In this document: positions 1 to 5,729 of the stretch, piece after piece
Layout: every line of letters starts with the position of its first letter
Numbering within the stretch: the stretch's first letter is position 1
Source: Nitrospirota bacterium
Lineage (GTDB): Bacteria; Nitrospirota; Thermodesulfovibrionia; Thermodesulfovibrionales; JdFR-88
DNA: 5,729 nt
Assembly: GCA_021819985.1 (NCBI GenBank)
Contig: JAKAEG010000042.1
Span: 1-5,729 of the forward strand
Direction: 5' to 3'
Position numbers and translations under genes: made by a program
The notes under the pieces: generated by a model
Told to the model about the DNA's origin: nothing
Database searches by the model: none
Seen by the model: the letters and a program-made list of their open reading frames with translations, nothing else

Positions 1-1
1 C

Positions 2-892
2 ATTTTATACGGGGCGATCGGGCCGGCAGCCGCAGAAGGTTTTTTTCACGGATTTTCGGGGTGGCTTATTTTCATGGCCGCTCTGCTGGTCTTTGCCGTA
101 GAAATGTGGCTGCTTAAAAAAATGCCGCCTAAAGACCCTGTGAAACGACGGCCGCGTTTGTCTTCAGGCACGGAAGCAGCGGTGAATACTGCTGATGGCG
201 GAAAATCAAACAAGGAAGTTTCAGCTGCCAAGTCCTTCCGGCAGCCTCAATTTGCGGTGGCCATTGCAATGCTTTTGCTGACTTTCGGGCTTTCTCACAG
301 TATAGAATTTCATCAAAAGGTGCCAATCCGCAAACCCTTCAGCCAGTTCCCGGCGCAAGTGGGGCAATGGAAGGGGACCCGTGAAGTCATGGATGAGCAG
401 TTTCGCAGTACTCTGAATTTCAGCGATTATGTCCTTGAGGACTTTACCGGCCCTCACGGAAAGACGGTCAACCTTTATGTGGCCTACTACCAGGACCAGA
501 GCAAAGGTGAATCTATCCACTCTCCCGAAACATGTTATCCGGCCAATGGATGGACATTTAAAAGATCGGATGTCGCTTCCGTTTCTCTTGCGGGTGGCAA
601 GACCATGGCGGTAAGCCGGGCCTTCATGGAAAAAGCAGGGGTCAGGGAGCTTTCCTATTACTGGTTCCCACAGAGGGGCCGCATTCTCACAAGGCTTTAC
701 CAGTTGAAGTTGTTTACGTTCTGGGACGCTTTGACCAGACGAAGGACCGACGGGGCAGTGGTACTGCTGGTAACACCGGTATATTCATCTGAAAAGCTGC
801 AGGATTCCGAAAATCGTCTGAAGGCGTTCACCAGGCGGATTGTGCCTGTACTGGATGAATATATTCCCGGAAAGAGCATAAACAACCCATGA
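2..892 (+). CDS. xrtD: Exosortase fused to EpsI domain (XrtD-like), 5' end outside window
   Basis: The reading frame is open from base 2, so the gene begins upstream of the window; the ATG at 74 lies inside the last exosortase helix and is not the true start. Window codons 1-40 read as the C-terminus of an exosortase: AEGFFHGFSGW with the conserved His (bases 47-49), thought to be the third member of the Cys/Arg/His catalytic set, followed by a final membrane helix. A charged, low-complexity linker (about codons 41-76) leads to another hydrophobic segment (about codons 79-96) and an EpsI/DUF3485 domain with the signature GESIHSPETCYPANGW (His at 518-520, Cys at 533-535). Exosortases are inner-membrane transpeptidase-like proteases that cut PEP-CTERM-type sorting signals; fusion to EpsI is the known layout of XrtD, which pairs with VPLPA-CTERM proteins. 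The catalytic Cys and Arg are not in view, so the XrtD assignment rests on architecture and C-terminal motif. The stop overlaps the next gene's start. Confidence 0.88.
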   Translation: MLYGAIGPAAAEGFFHGFSGWLIFMAALLVFAVEMWLLKKMPPKDPVKRRPRLSSGTEAAVNTADGGKSNKEVSAAKSFRQPQFAVAIAMLLLTFGLSHSIEFHQKVPIRKPFSQFPAQVGQWKGTREVMDEQFRSTLNFSDYVLEDFTGPHGKTVNLYVAYYQDQSKGESIHSPETCYPANGWTFKRSDVASVSLAGGKTMAVSRAFMEKAGVRELSYYWFPQRGRILTRLYQLKLFTFWDALTRRRTDGAVVLLVTPVYSSEKLQDSENRLKAFTRRIVPVLDEYIPGKSINNP

Positions 893-2526
893 TATATTTT
901 ACCGCGTTGCTGCTTTCCGCGTTCATAACTGTCAGCCTTATCCCGTTAATGACAAGGCTTGCAGAGACCTTTCAGCTGGTCGATTTTCCGGGGCCCCGCA
1001 AGGTGCATACACGCCCGGTGCCCAGGGTCGGAGGGCTGGCCGCGGCCCTGGGAGCGTTTGTGCCGGTCATCCTCTGGGCGGCATCCGGCAGTTTCATGAA
1101 GGCCTATCTGGTGGGGGCCGGATTGATCGTGGCCTTCGGTCTGATTGACGATATCAAGGGGCTTGGGCATGAGATAAAATTTGCAGGACAGTTTTTTGCT
1201 GCGGTAATCGTTGTGTTGGCCGGAGGAATCAAGGTCAGTTCGCTGGGCACCCTATTGCCCGGCTCCGCTCAACTGCCGGGGTGGGTCGCGGTACCGCTGA
1301 CCATAATATCGATAATAGGTGTCACAAACGCCATCAATCTGTCCGATGGCCTGGACGGCCTTGCGGGCGGGATTTCCTTCCTCGTTTTCTGCAGCATCGG
1401 GTATTTCGGTTACCTTGAGGGCAACAGGGATGTTATTCTCCTGTCACTGGCTCTCGCCGGGGCGATATTCGGGTTTCTCCGGTACAACACACATCCGGCA
1501 AGTCTTTTCATGGGCGACACTGGAAGCCAGCTCCTCGGTTTTTCGGCTGCGGTGCTTGCCATCAAGATCACACAGGGCGTCACGCCTTTCAGTCCCGTCC
1601 TTCCTCTTGTGACTTTGGGATTTCCGGTCCTGGACACTCTCACCGTAATGGTTGAGCGCATCAGGGGAGGGCGTTCCCCTTTCTCCGCCGATAAGAACCA
1701 TTTCCATCACCGTCTGATACGGCTCGGACTGTCTCATGCGGAGGCGGTGTTCGCGATCTATGTGATACAGGCTGTGATGATAATCGTGGCCATACTTTTC
1801 AAATACAGCGACTGGATACTCATGATCTATTACATGTCCTTTTCAGTCCTGATCGTCAGCGCCTTTTCCGTGGCGGACCGAATGGGTTTCCAGTTCAAAC
1901 GTTTCCCAAAAATAGGAAATTTTGTCGAGGACAGGTTAAGGAAGATAAGGGACAATTGGATATCGACGATTTCTTTTTCAATGATGCGGGCGTTTATTCC
2001 GCTTATGCTCATCTTTTCATGCCTGCTTCCATCAAGGTTCCCCGGATATATGACAGACATCGCAATTTGCTTCGGGCTGTCCATACTCACGGCCTGGATA
2101 TTCGCAAAAAAATATCTTGGTTTTTGTTTGAGAAGCGTGCTTTACGTTACCGTCCCTTCCGTTCTTTACCTGATACAGCAGGGGAGAGTGGGCTGGATAG
2201 AAGCAAGGGTATTCACCCTTTATCACCTTTCTTTCGGAGTGGTTGCCGTTCTTGTCCTTCTCATGCTGAGGTTTGCGAGGAAGGCCAAAGGGTTCAAGGC
2301 GACAACCATGGATTTTCTGATCATCTTCATCGCCATTTTGGTGCCGAATCTGCCCGACCAGTCGATACAGAGTTATCACCTGGGACTCATGGCGGTGGAA
2401 ATAATCGTCTTTTTATTCAGTTATGAAGTACTCATAAGCGAACTCAAAGGGAGATTGAATGCACTGGCCATCTCCACTTTGATGGCAATGGCGATGATCG
2501 CAATACGCAGCGCAGCGGGATTCTAA
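889..2526 (+). CDS. WecA/MraY-family polyprenyl-phosphate sugar-1-phosphate transferase with long C-terminal membrane extension
   Basis: A 545-residue multi-pass membrane protein predicted to transfer a sugar-1-phosphate (often a HexNAc) from a UDP-sugar to undecaprenyl phosphate, the first step of polysaccharide repeat-unit assembly. Family motifs appear in order: PRKVHTRPVPRVGGLA near residues 36-51, the acidic pair D87-D88 followed by KGL, NAINLSDGLDGLAGG at 148-161 (Asp153, Asp156), LFMGDTGS at 206-213 (Asp210) and NHFHHRL at 270-276, the His-rich cytoplasmic loop. All expected catalytic acidic residues are present. Canonical WecA is about 360 residues; here the family core ends near residue 330 and about 200 further residues hold roughly six or seven more hydrophobic segments (about 365-381, 388-405, 411-429, 443-460, 475-487, 497-516, 526-540) of unknown role. 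The start ATG overlaps the exosortase stop as ATGA; only a weak, distant purine stretch (869-876) precedes it, suggesting translational coupling. The sugar specificity cannot be read from the sequence. Confidence 0.92.
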   Translation: MIYFTALLLSAFITVSLIPLMTRLAETFQLVDFPGPRKVHTRPVPRVGGLAAALGAFVPVILWAASGSFMKAYLVGAGLIVAFGLIDDIKGLGHEIKFAGQFFAAVIVVLAGGIKVSSLGTLLPGSAQLPGWVAVPLTIISIIGVTNAINLSDGLDGLAGGISFLVFCSIGYFGYLEGNRDVILLSLALAGAIFGFLRYNTHPASLFMGDTGSQLLGFSAAVLAIKITQGVTPFSPVLPLVTLGFPVLDTLTVMVERIRGGRSPFSADKNHFHHRLIRLGLSHAEAVFAIYVIQAVMIIVAILFKYSDWILMIYYMSFSVLIVSAFSVADRMGFQFKRFPKIGNFVEDRLRKIRDNWISTISFSMMRAFIPLMLIFSCLLPSRFPGYMTDIAICFGLSILTAWIFAKKYLGFCLRSVLYVTVPSVLYLIQQGRVGWIEARVFTLYHLSFGVVAVLVLLMLRFARKAKGFKATTMDFLIIFIAILVPNLPDQSIQSYHLGLMAVEIIVFLFSYEVLISELKGRLNALAISTLMAMAMIAIRSAAGF

Positions 2527-2553
2527 AACTGTGAACAATAAAATGATTAATGC

Positions 2554-2559
2554 GGAGGG
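2554..2559 (+). promoter_or_regulatory. Ribosome binding site of the TPR lipoprotein gene
   Basis: GGAGGG is the strongest Shine-Dalgarno in the window. It sits 3 bases before the ATG at 2563 and 12 bases before a second in-frame ATG at 2572. The first spacing is a little short and the second a little long, so either could be used; both give the same lipoprotein after signal cleavage. The surrounding 36-bp gap (2527-2562) shows no clear promoter or terminator. Confidence 0.65.
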
Positions 2560-2562
2560 ACA

Positions 2563-4575
2563 ATGACATACATGAAGCGCCGGATGCTTATTGGGGTAAT
2601 TATGCTTCTGGTCATATCGGTCCTGGCCGCCTGCGGCGGTCCGCAGGAAAAAAAGGCCAGGTTCTATGACAAGGGCAAGCAACTGTATGAAAAAGGAGAT
2701 TATGCGAGGGCCGGACTGGAATTTAAAAATGCTCTCCAGATAGACATTAAATATGCAGATGCTTATTACATGCTTGGCATGATCGCGCTGAAAACAGGGG
2801 ACTTAAAGGGTGCTTTTAACGATTTTTCAAAAACGGTTGAACTCCAGCCTCAGTACCCGGACGCCCAGATACAACTAGGCAAGTTCCTTTTGGGCGCGGG
2901 AAAAACGGACGAGGCCATGGGCAAAGCGGACCTCGTCCTGAAGAAGGACGCTAAAAACCAGGACGCCCTCATCCTGAAAGCCGCCATCCTGTTCAAGAAA
3001 AAAGACGCGGATGGAGCATGCCGGTTAATGGAATCCGTTATCGGACGGACAGTAAACAAACCGGAGGGCTACATGCTTTTGGCTTATATCTATGCGCAAA
3101 AAGGGGACTTGCAGGACGCGGAAAATGACCTGCGCCGCGGCATACAGGCCAATAGCAAGGCGATCCCTTTATACCTGGCCCTTTCCGACGTTTACGTAAA
3201 AAAGAACCGGATCGGCGATGCTGAGGGCCTTATCCAAAAGGTCATAGGACTGGAGCCAGAGGCGGCCCGGTACCGCCTGGCGCTTGCCTCGCTTTACTGG
3301 GACCAGGGTAAACAAAAGGAGGCGGGCAACGTCCTCAATATGTTCCTGAATGCCCACCCCCAGGACGAGGACCTCTGGATACAGGCGGCCGCTTTTTATG
3401 GCGCACGGAAAAGACCGGATATAGCAGAGCAGCAGTTGAAGGAAGGGATAGGGCGCAATGGGAAGAGTTTCAAAATACGCTTTGCCCTGGGCGCTTCTTA
3501 TCTGGCCGGGGGGCGTGCCGATCAGGCCATTTCAGTCCTTCAGGATTGCCTGGGACTGGAGAAGGACCCAGCGAACCCCAACGTCCTGCACGCAAAAAAT
3601 TCTCTGGCGCAGATCTATCTTTCGATGCAGCAGATCGATAAGGCAAAAAAATACGTTGATGAGGTAATAAAAGAAAGCCCGAACGACGTGGACGCCAATT
3701 ACACCGCCGGTACTATTTACCTCAGGGAAAATGAAGGCGTGCGGGCCGTTTCCTCATTCCGGACGGTTGTCAGCGAGAGGCCGCAAGCCGTACCGGTATA
3801 CATTGCCCTTGCCAGAGCTTATGTAATGGACAATGAAACAGATCTCGCATTTGATACCCTCCGGGATGCCTCGAAGATCGCGCCCGGATCAAGAGACATA
3901 GGAATGGCAATGGCCGGTCTTTATATTGAAAAAAAAGATTTCAAGGACGCGGAGGCCCAATATGATAATATCCTTTCCGCCAATCCGAAAGACCTGGAAA
4001 CGCATGCGGAGCTTGGAGATCTTATGCTGTCACGGGGAGACTTCAAGGGGGCCGAAAGACAATACGCCGGCATTCGTTCGGCTATTCCGAACCAGCCGGT
4101 TGGTTATGTAAAAATGAGTTCTCTTTATCTCTCGCAAAAGAAATGGGATATGGCGATTGCCGAACTGGAGAAAGCCGTTCGTACGGCCCCGGACTCCTGG
4201 AGCTGCATTAATGACCTCGCGTTTCTCCTTTGCGATCATGGCCGTGGGAAAAATGACCTTGACAGGGCGTTGGCCTTTGAACAGAAGGCTGTAGCCCTGA
4301 GCCCGGACAACCCATCGGTGCTGGACACACTCGGATGGATCCATTACCGGAGAGGAGAAATAAAACAGGCAATTGAATTGCTGGAAAAGGCGCAGGCGAA
4401 AAACATCGGGAAAAACGAAAACCCTGTGATCAGCTTCCATCTGGGGATGGCATATGACCGGGCCGGCAATACGGCAAAAGCCAGGCGGTGCCTCAGCAGC
4501 GCCATGGCCTCGAAGATCAGTTTCCCCGGGAAAGACGAGGCAGAAAAGGTCCTTGCAGGTACCGTTCATGACTAA
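2563..4575 (+). CDS. prsT: PrsT-like TPR-repeat lipoprotein of PEP-CTERM/EPS locus
   Basis: A 670-residue secreted lipoprotein. The N-terminus has basic residues (KRR, 5-7), a hydrophobic core and a lipobox L21-A22-A23-C24 followed by GG, so Cys24 should be lipidated; Gly at +2 is compatible with transport to the outer membrane. From about residue 31 to the end the protein is nearly all tetratricopeptide repeats, roughly 16-18 units of about 34 residues, with typical W/Y-LG-Y...G-A...F/Y-A-P positions; clear examples lie near 65-98, 375-408, 477-510 and 582-614. TPR solenoids are protein-binding scaffolds. Its place between exosortase/EpsI and export genes matches the PEP-CTERM-system TPR lipoprotein PrsT. 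The PrsT model is, from memory, about 900 residues, so this copy would be a shorter relative; a general TPR lipoprotein of an EPS operon is the alternative. It ends 8 bases into the next gene, so the two are probably translated together. Confidence 0.85.
   Translation: MTYMKRRMLIGVIMLLVISVLAACGGPQEKKARFYDKGKQLYEKGDYARAGLEFKNALQIDIKYADAYYMLGMIALKTGDLKGAFNDFSKTVELQPQYPDAQIQLGKFLLGAGKTDEAMGKADLVLKKDAKNQDALILKAAILFKKKDADGACRLMESVIGRTVNKPEGYMLLAYIYAQKGDLQDAENDLRRGIQANSKAIPLYLALSDVYVKKNRIGDAEGLIQKVIGLEPEAARYRLALASLYWDQGKQKEAGNVLNMFLNAHPQDEDLWIQAAAFYGARKRPDIAEQQLKEGIGRNGKSFKIRFALGASYLAGGRADQAISVLQDCLGLEKDPANPNVLHAKNSLAQIYLSMQQIDKAKKYVDEVIKESPNDVDANYTAGTIYLRENEGVRAVSSFRTVVSERPQAVPVYIALARAYVMDNETDLAFDTLRDASKIAPGSRDIGMAMAGLYIEKKDFKDAEAQYDNILSANPKDLETHAELGDLMLSRGDFKGAERQYAGIRSAIPNQPVGYVKMSSLYLSQKKWDMAIAELEKAVRTAPDSWSCINDLAFLLCDHGRGKNDLDRALAFEQKAVALSPDNPSVLDTLGWIHYRRGEIKQAIELLEKAQAKNIGKNENPVISFHLGMAYDRAGNTAKARRCLSSAMASKISFPGKDEAEKVLAGTVHD
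4557..4560 (+). promoter_or_regulatory. Weak ribosome binding site supporting the start at 4568
   Basis: AGGT lies 7 bases before the ATG at 4568, inside the end of the TPR lipoprotein gene. It is the best-spaced purine motif for any candidate start of the export protein gene and is one reason for choosing 4568 over the ATGs at 4454 and 4604. Confidence 0.4.
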
Positions 4576-5305
4576 AAAATGCCGGGGCCTGATTGGCCCA
4601 TCGATGGTTAATTACAGCCGCAGTAATAGAAGCATTTTTTTGTTTCGAAAGCTGCAAGCTTCGGTCATATTCCGGATTTTTATCTTTTTTTGCTTTTTTT
4701 GTTTTCTTGCCATTTCATCTGCTGGAAACGGAGTCAGATCTGTGTGGGCGGCAGCGCCGAAACCCGTGGCGGGCAGCCTGGGCACAGAAACGGGTACGGC
4801 GGCGGGCCTCGATAAAAAGGGCTATATCATCGGGCCTGGCGACATACTGGACATTGCCGTATGGAAGGATGAGGCCCTGACCAGGTCCTGCGTTGTACGG
4901 CCGGACGGCGCCATCTCTTTCCCTCTCATCGGAGATGTGCAGGCTGCAGGAAGGACCGTCTCCCATTTGAGAAAGGAGATAAAAGAAAGAATAGCCCGGT
5001 ATGTCCCGGGGGCCGTCCTGTCAGTAGGGGTCCAGCAGGTCAATAGCATGATCATATATGTGATCGGCAAAGTAAATACTCCGGGCCGGATTGTTCTGAA
5101 CTGCAATGTTGACGTATTGCAGGCCCTTGCGAGCGCCGGGGGACTTAACATATTTGCGAAAGGCAACAGCATCAGGATTTTCAGGCATGAAAAAAAAGAT
5201 AAAAAAACCGTTATATTCCCTTTCGAGTATGACAAGGTTGTTGATGGCAAGCGCCCGGAGCAGAACATAAGGCTCCAACGGGGTGACGTCATTGTTGTGC
5301 CCTGA
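4568..5305 (+). CDS. Short polysaccharide export (OPX) protein, PES and SLBB domains
   Basis: From the ATG at 4568 this is a 245-residue Wza/EpsE-family protein. The frame stays open upstream to an ATG at 4454, but that lies deep in the TPR gene and would add a poor, basic leader; an ATG at 4604 is another option. A long positively charged N-region is followed by a very hydrophobic segment (about residues 32-50) and an Ala-rich stretch (60-63, WAAA) that looks like a signal peptidase I site. Neither Cys42 nor Cys45 sits in a lipobox. The PES (Poly_export) domain spans about 85-142, beginning YIIGPGDILDIAVWKDE and including VRPDGAISFPLIG. One SLBB domain follows (about 158-206, VIGKVNTPGRI...LQALASAGGL), and the protein closes with LQRGDVIVVP. 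Wza itself is about 380 residues with an extra SLBB domain and a C-terminal amphipathic helix forming the outer-membrane pore; both are absent here, so the protein is probably wholly periplasmic. Its stop shares a base with the next start. Confidence 0.9.
   Translation: MTKKCRGLIGPSMVNYSRSNRSIFLFRKLQASVIFRIFIFFCFFCFLAISSAGNGVRSVWAAAPKPVAGSLGTETGTAAGLDKKGYIIGPGDILDIAVWKDEALTRSCVVRPDGAISFPLIGDVQAAGRTVSHLRKEIKERIARYVPGAVLSVGVQQVNSMIIYVIGKVNTPGRIVLNCNVDVLQALASAGGLNIFAKGNSIRIFRHEKKDKKTVIFPFEYDKVVDGKRPEQNIRLQRGDVIVVP
4585..4599 (+). repeat. Small GC-rich inverted repeat near the export gene start
   Basis: GGGCC (4585-4589) and GGCCC (4595-4599) pair perfectly around the loop TGATT. It lies just after the TPR gene's stop and between the two likely starts of the export protein (4568 and 4604). 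No T-run follows directly, so it is not a Rho-independent terminator. It might affect start choice or be chance. Confidence 0.35.
4635..4705 (+). repeat. Three T7 homopolymer tracts in the signal-peptide coding region
   Basis: Runs of seven T occur at 4635-4641, 4685-4691 and 4694-4700, with a further TTTT at 4702-4705. They encode the Phe/Ile-rich hydrophobic core and its flank. Composition is strikingly T-rich compared with the rest of the window. Such tracts can cause slippage, but they are also a simple result of a Phe-rich signal sequence. Confidence 0.5.
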
Positions 5306-5729
5306 TGGGCTATGGCCGGTTTATTCTGGTACTGGCTTTATTGCATTTTTTCCCTTTGACTGCATGGGGAAACGATTTCCGTCTTATGCCGTCCATCTCT
5401 GTAAAGGAGGAGTATAACAGCAATATCTTGCTTTCTCCGAACGCTGATAGTGACAGTGACTTCATTACCACGCTTTCACCGGGTGTCAGGATGTCGGACC
5501 AGACCGCCCGGTGGAGCACGGACCTGTCGGTCCATTTGGACCAGCTTGAATATGCCAACGACCATCTCAGTTCGATAAACCAGATGTATGACGGCAAATT
5601 CCAGTATCAGGCCACGCCTTTGCTGGGCATATCGGCCGGGGCGGGTTACACGAGAAATTCAAATCCGGCCCTGACCATAGATAAGACGGGGTTTGCGATA
5701 GCGGCCGTGCCCTGGGTCCACGTGTCTTC
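5305..5729 (+). CDS. Outer-membrane beta-barrel protein, PEP-CTERM/EPS-associated, 3' end outside window
   Basis: The frame starts with an ATG whose A is the last base of the preceding TGA (TGATG) and stays open to the right edge: 141 full codons seen. No good Shine-Dalgarno precedes it, so translation is probably coupled to the export gene. Residues 1-22 form a signal peptide ending LTAWG, with likely cleavage before Asn23. The mature part starts with a stretch like PSISVKEEYNSNILLSPNADSDSDFITTLSPGVRMS (shown in part: EEYNSNILL at 35-43, SDFITTLSPGV at 51-61), the N-terminal pattern of outer-membrane proteins found in exosortase/EPS loci (TIGR03016-like, also BBP_2-like barrels). Later residues alternate polar and apolar (about 65-84, 94-116, 128-140), as expected of antiparallel beta-strands joined by short turns. 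A role as the outer-membrane pore for the polysaccharide is inferred from position. The family label is from pattern memory and only the N-terminal third or so is likely visible. Confidence 0.8.
   Translation, partial: MGYGRFILVLALLHFFPLTAWGNDFRLMPSISVKEEYNSNILLSPNADSDSDFITTLSPGVRMSDQTARWSTDLSVHLDQLEYANDHLSSINQMYDGKFQYQATPLLGISAGAGYTRNSNPALTIDKTGFAIAAVPWVHVS

Noticed and set aside
74..892. Stand-alone EpsI-like gene starting at the ATG at 74
   Set aside because: The frame is open to the left edge and encodes a typical exosortase C-terminus, so this Met is internal.
1956..2426. Plus-strand open frame of 156 residues in another frame of the transferase extension
   Set aside because: The annotated frame continues through with well-formed hydrophobic helices; the alternative frame is Arg/His/Ser-rich with no domain and no ribosome site. 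I also checked whether it implied a frameshift in the transferase and saw none.
4454..4567. Upstream start for the OPX gene giving a 283-residue protein
   Set aside because: It overlaps the TPR gene by more than 120 bases, lacks a good ribosome site and adds a basic, Pro/Arg-rich leader unlike the family; composition is that of an out-of-frame read of the TPR repeats.
4030..4569. Minus-strand open frame of 179 residues
   Set aside because: Lies wholly within the TPR gene on the opposite strand, shows no recognisable domain and has the composition of an antisense shadow.
2563..4575. Tandem DNA repeats suggested by the repetitive TPR protein
   Set aside because: Repeat units are degenerate at the DNA level; the periodicity is in the protein only. 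No CRISPR-like direct repeats were seen.
4585..4705. Hairpin plus T-tracts as a Rho-independent terminator after the TPR gene
   Set aside because: The T-tracts begin 35 bases after the hairpin and lie in the coding frame of the next gene; the stem is only 5 bp.
4822..5292. Minus-strand open frame of 156 residues
   Set aside because: Antisense to the clear PES/SLBB coding frame; no family features.

Overview
The window is a gene-dense piece of a bacterial exopolysaccharide / PEP-CTERM-type protein-sorting locus. All five genes are on the plus strand, and almost every base is coding. The gene set (exosortase fused to EpsI, WecA/MraY-type sugar-phosphate transferase, PrsT-like TPR lipoprotein, short polysaccharide export protein, outer-membrane beta-barrel protein) points to a Gram-negative biofilm or EPS producer. 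Desulfobacterota (former Deltaproteobacteria) or a similar environmental lineage is my best guess, based on gene content and moderately GC-rich codon use. The taxonomic call is inference only.

Layout: 2-892 is the C-terminal part of an exosortase (last membrane segments and the conserved His) continuing in frame into an EpsI (DUF3485) domain, the architecture known for XrtD-type exosortases. Its stop overlaps the start (ATGA) of a 545-residue polyprenyl-phosphate sugar-1-phosphate transferase (889-2526) that carries an unusually long C-terminal membrane extension. After the only real intergenic gap (36 bp, with a clear Shine-Dalgarno) comes a 670-residue TPR lipoprotein (2563-4575). Its last codons overlap the start of a short periplasmic OPX/SLBB export protein (4568-5305). 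That gene in turn overlaps by one base (TGATG) an outer-membrane beta-barrel protein (5305 to beyond the right edge).

How they may work together: the transferase would start a polysaccharide repeat unit on undecaprenyl phosphate at the inner membrane. The OPX protein and the beta-barrel would carry the finished polymer across periplasm and outer membrane. The exosortase/EpsI would process C-terminally tagged surface proteins, and the TPR lipoprotein is the usual companion of such systems. The most interesting point is the coupled pair of an OPX protein lacking an outer-membrane-spanning helix with a beta-barrel protein. This fits a composite OPX/beta-barrel translocon rather than a Wza-type pore. 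No exosortase substrate, polymerase, flippase or chain-length kinase is visible in this window; they would lie outside it. No RNA genes, mobile elements, CRISPR arrays or convincing terminators were seen.
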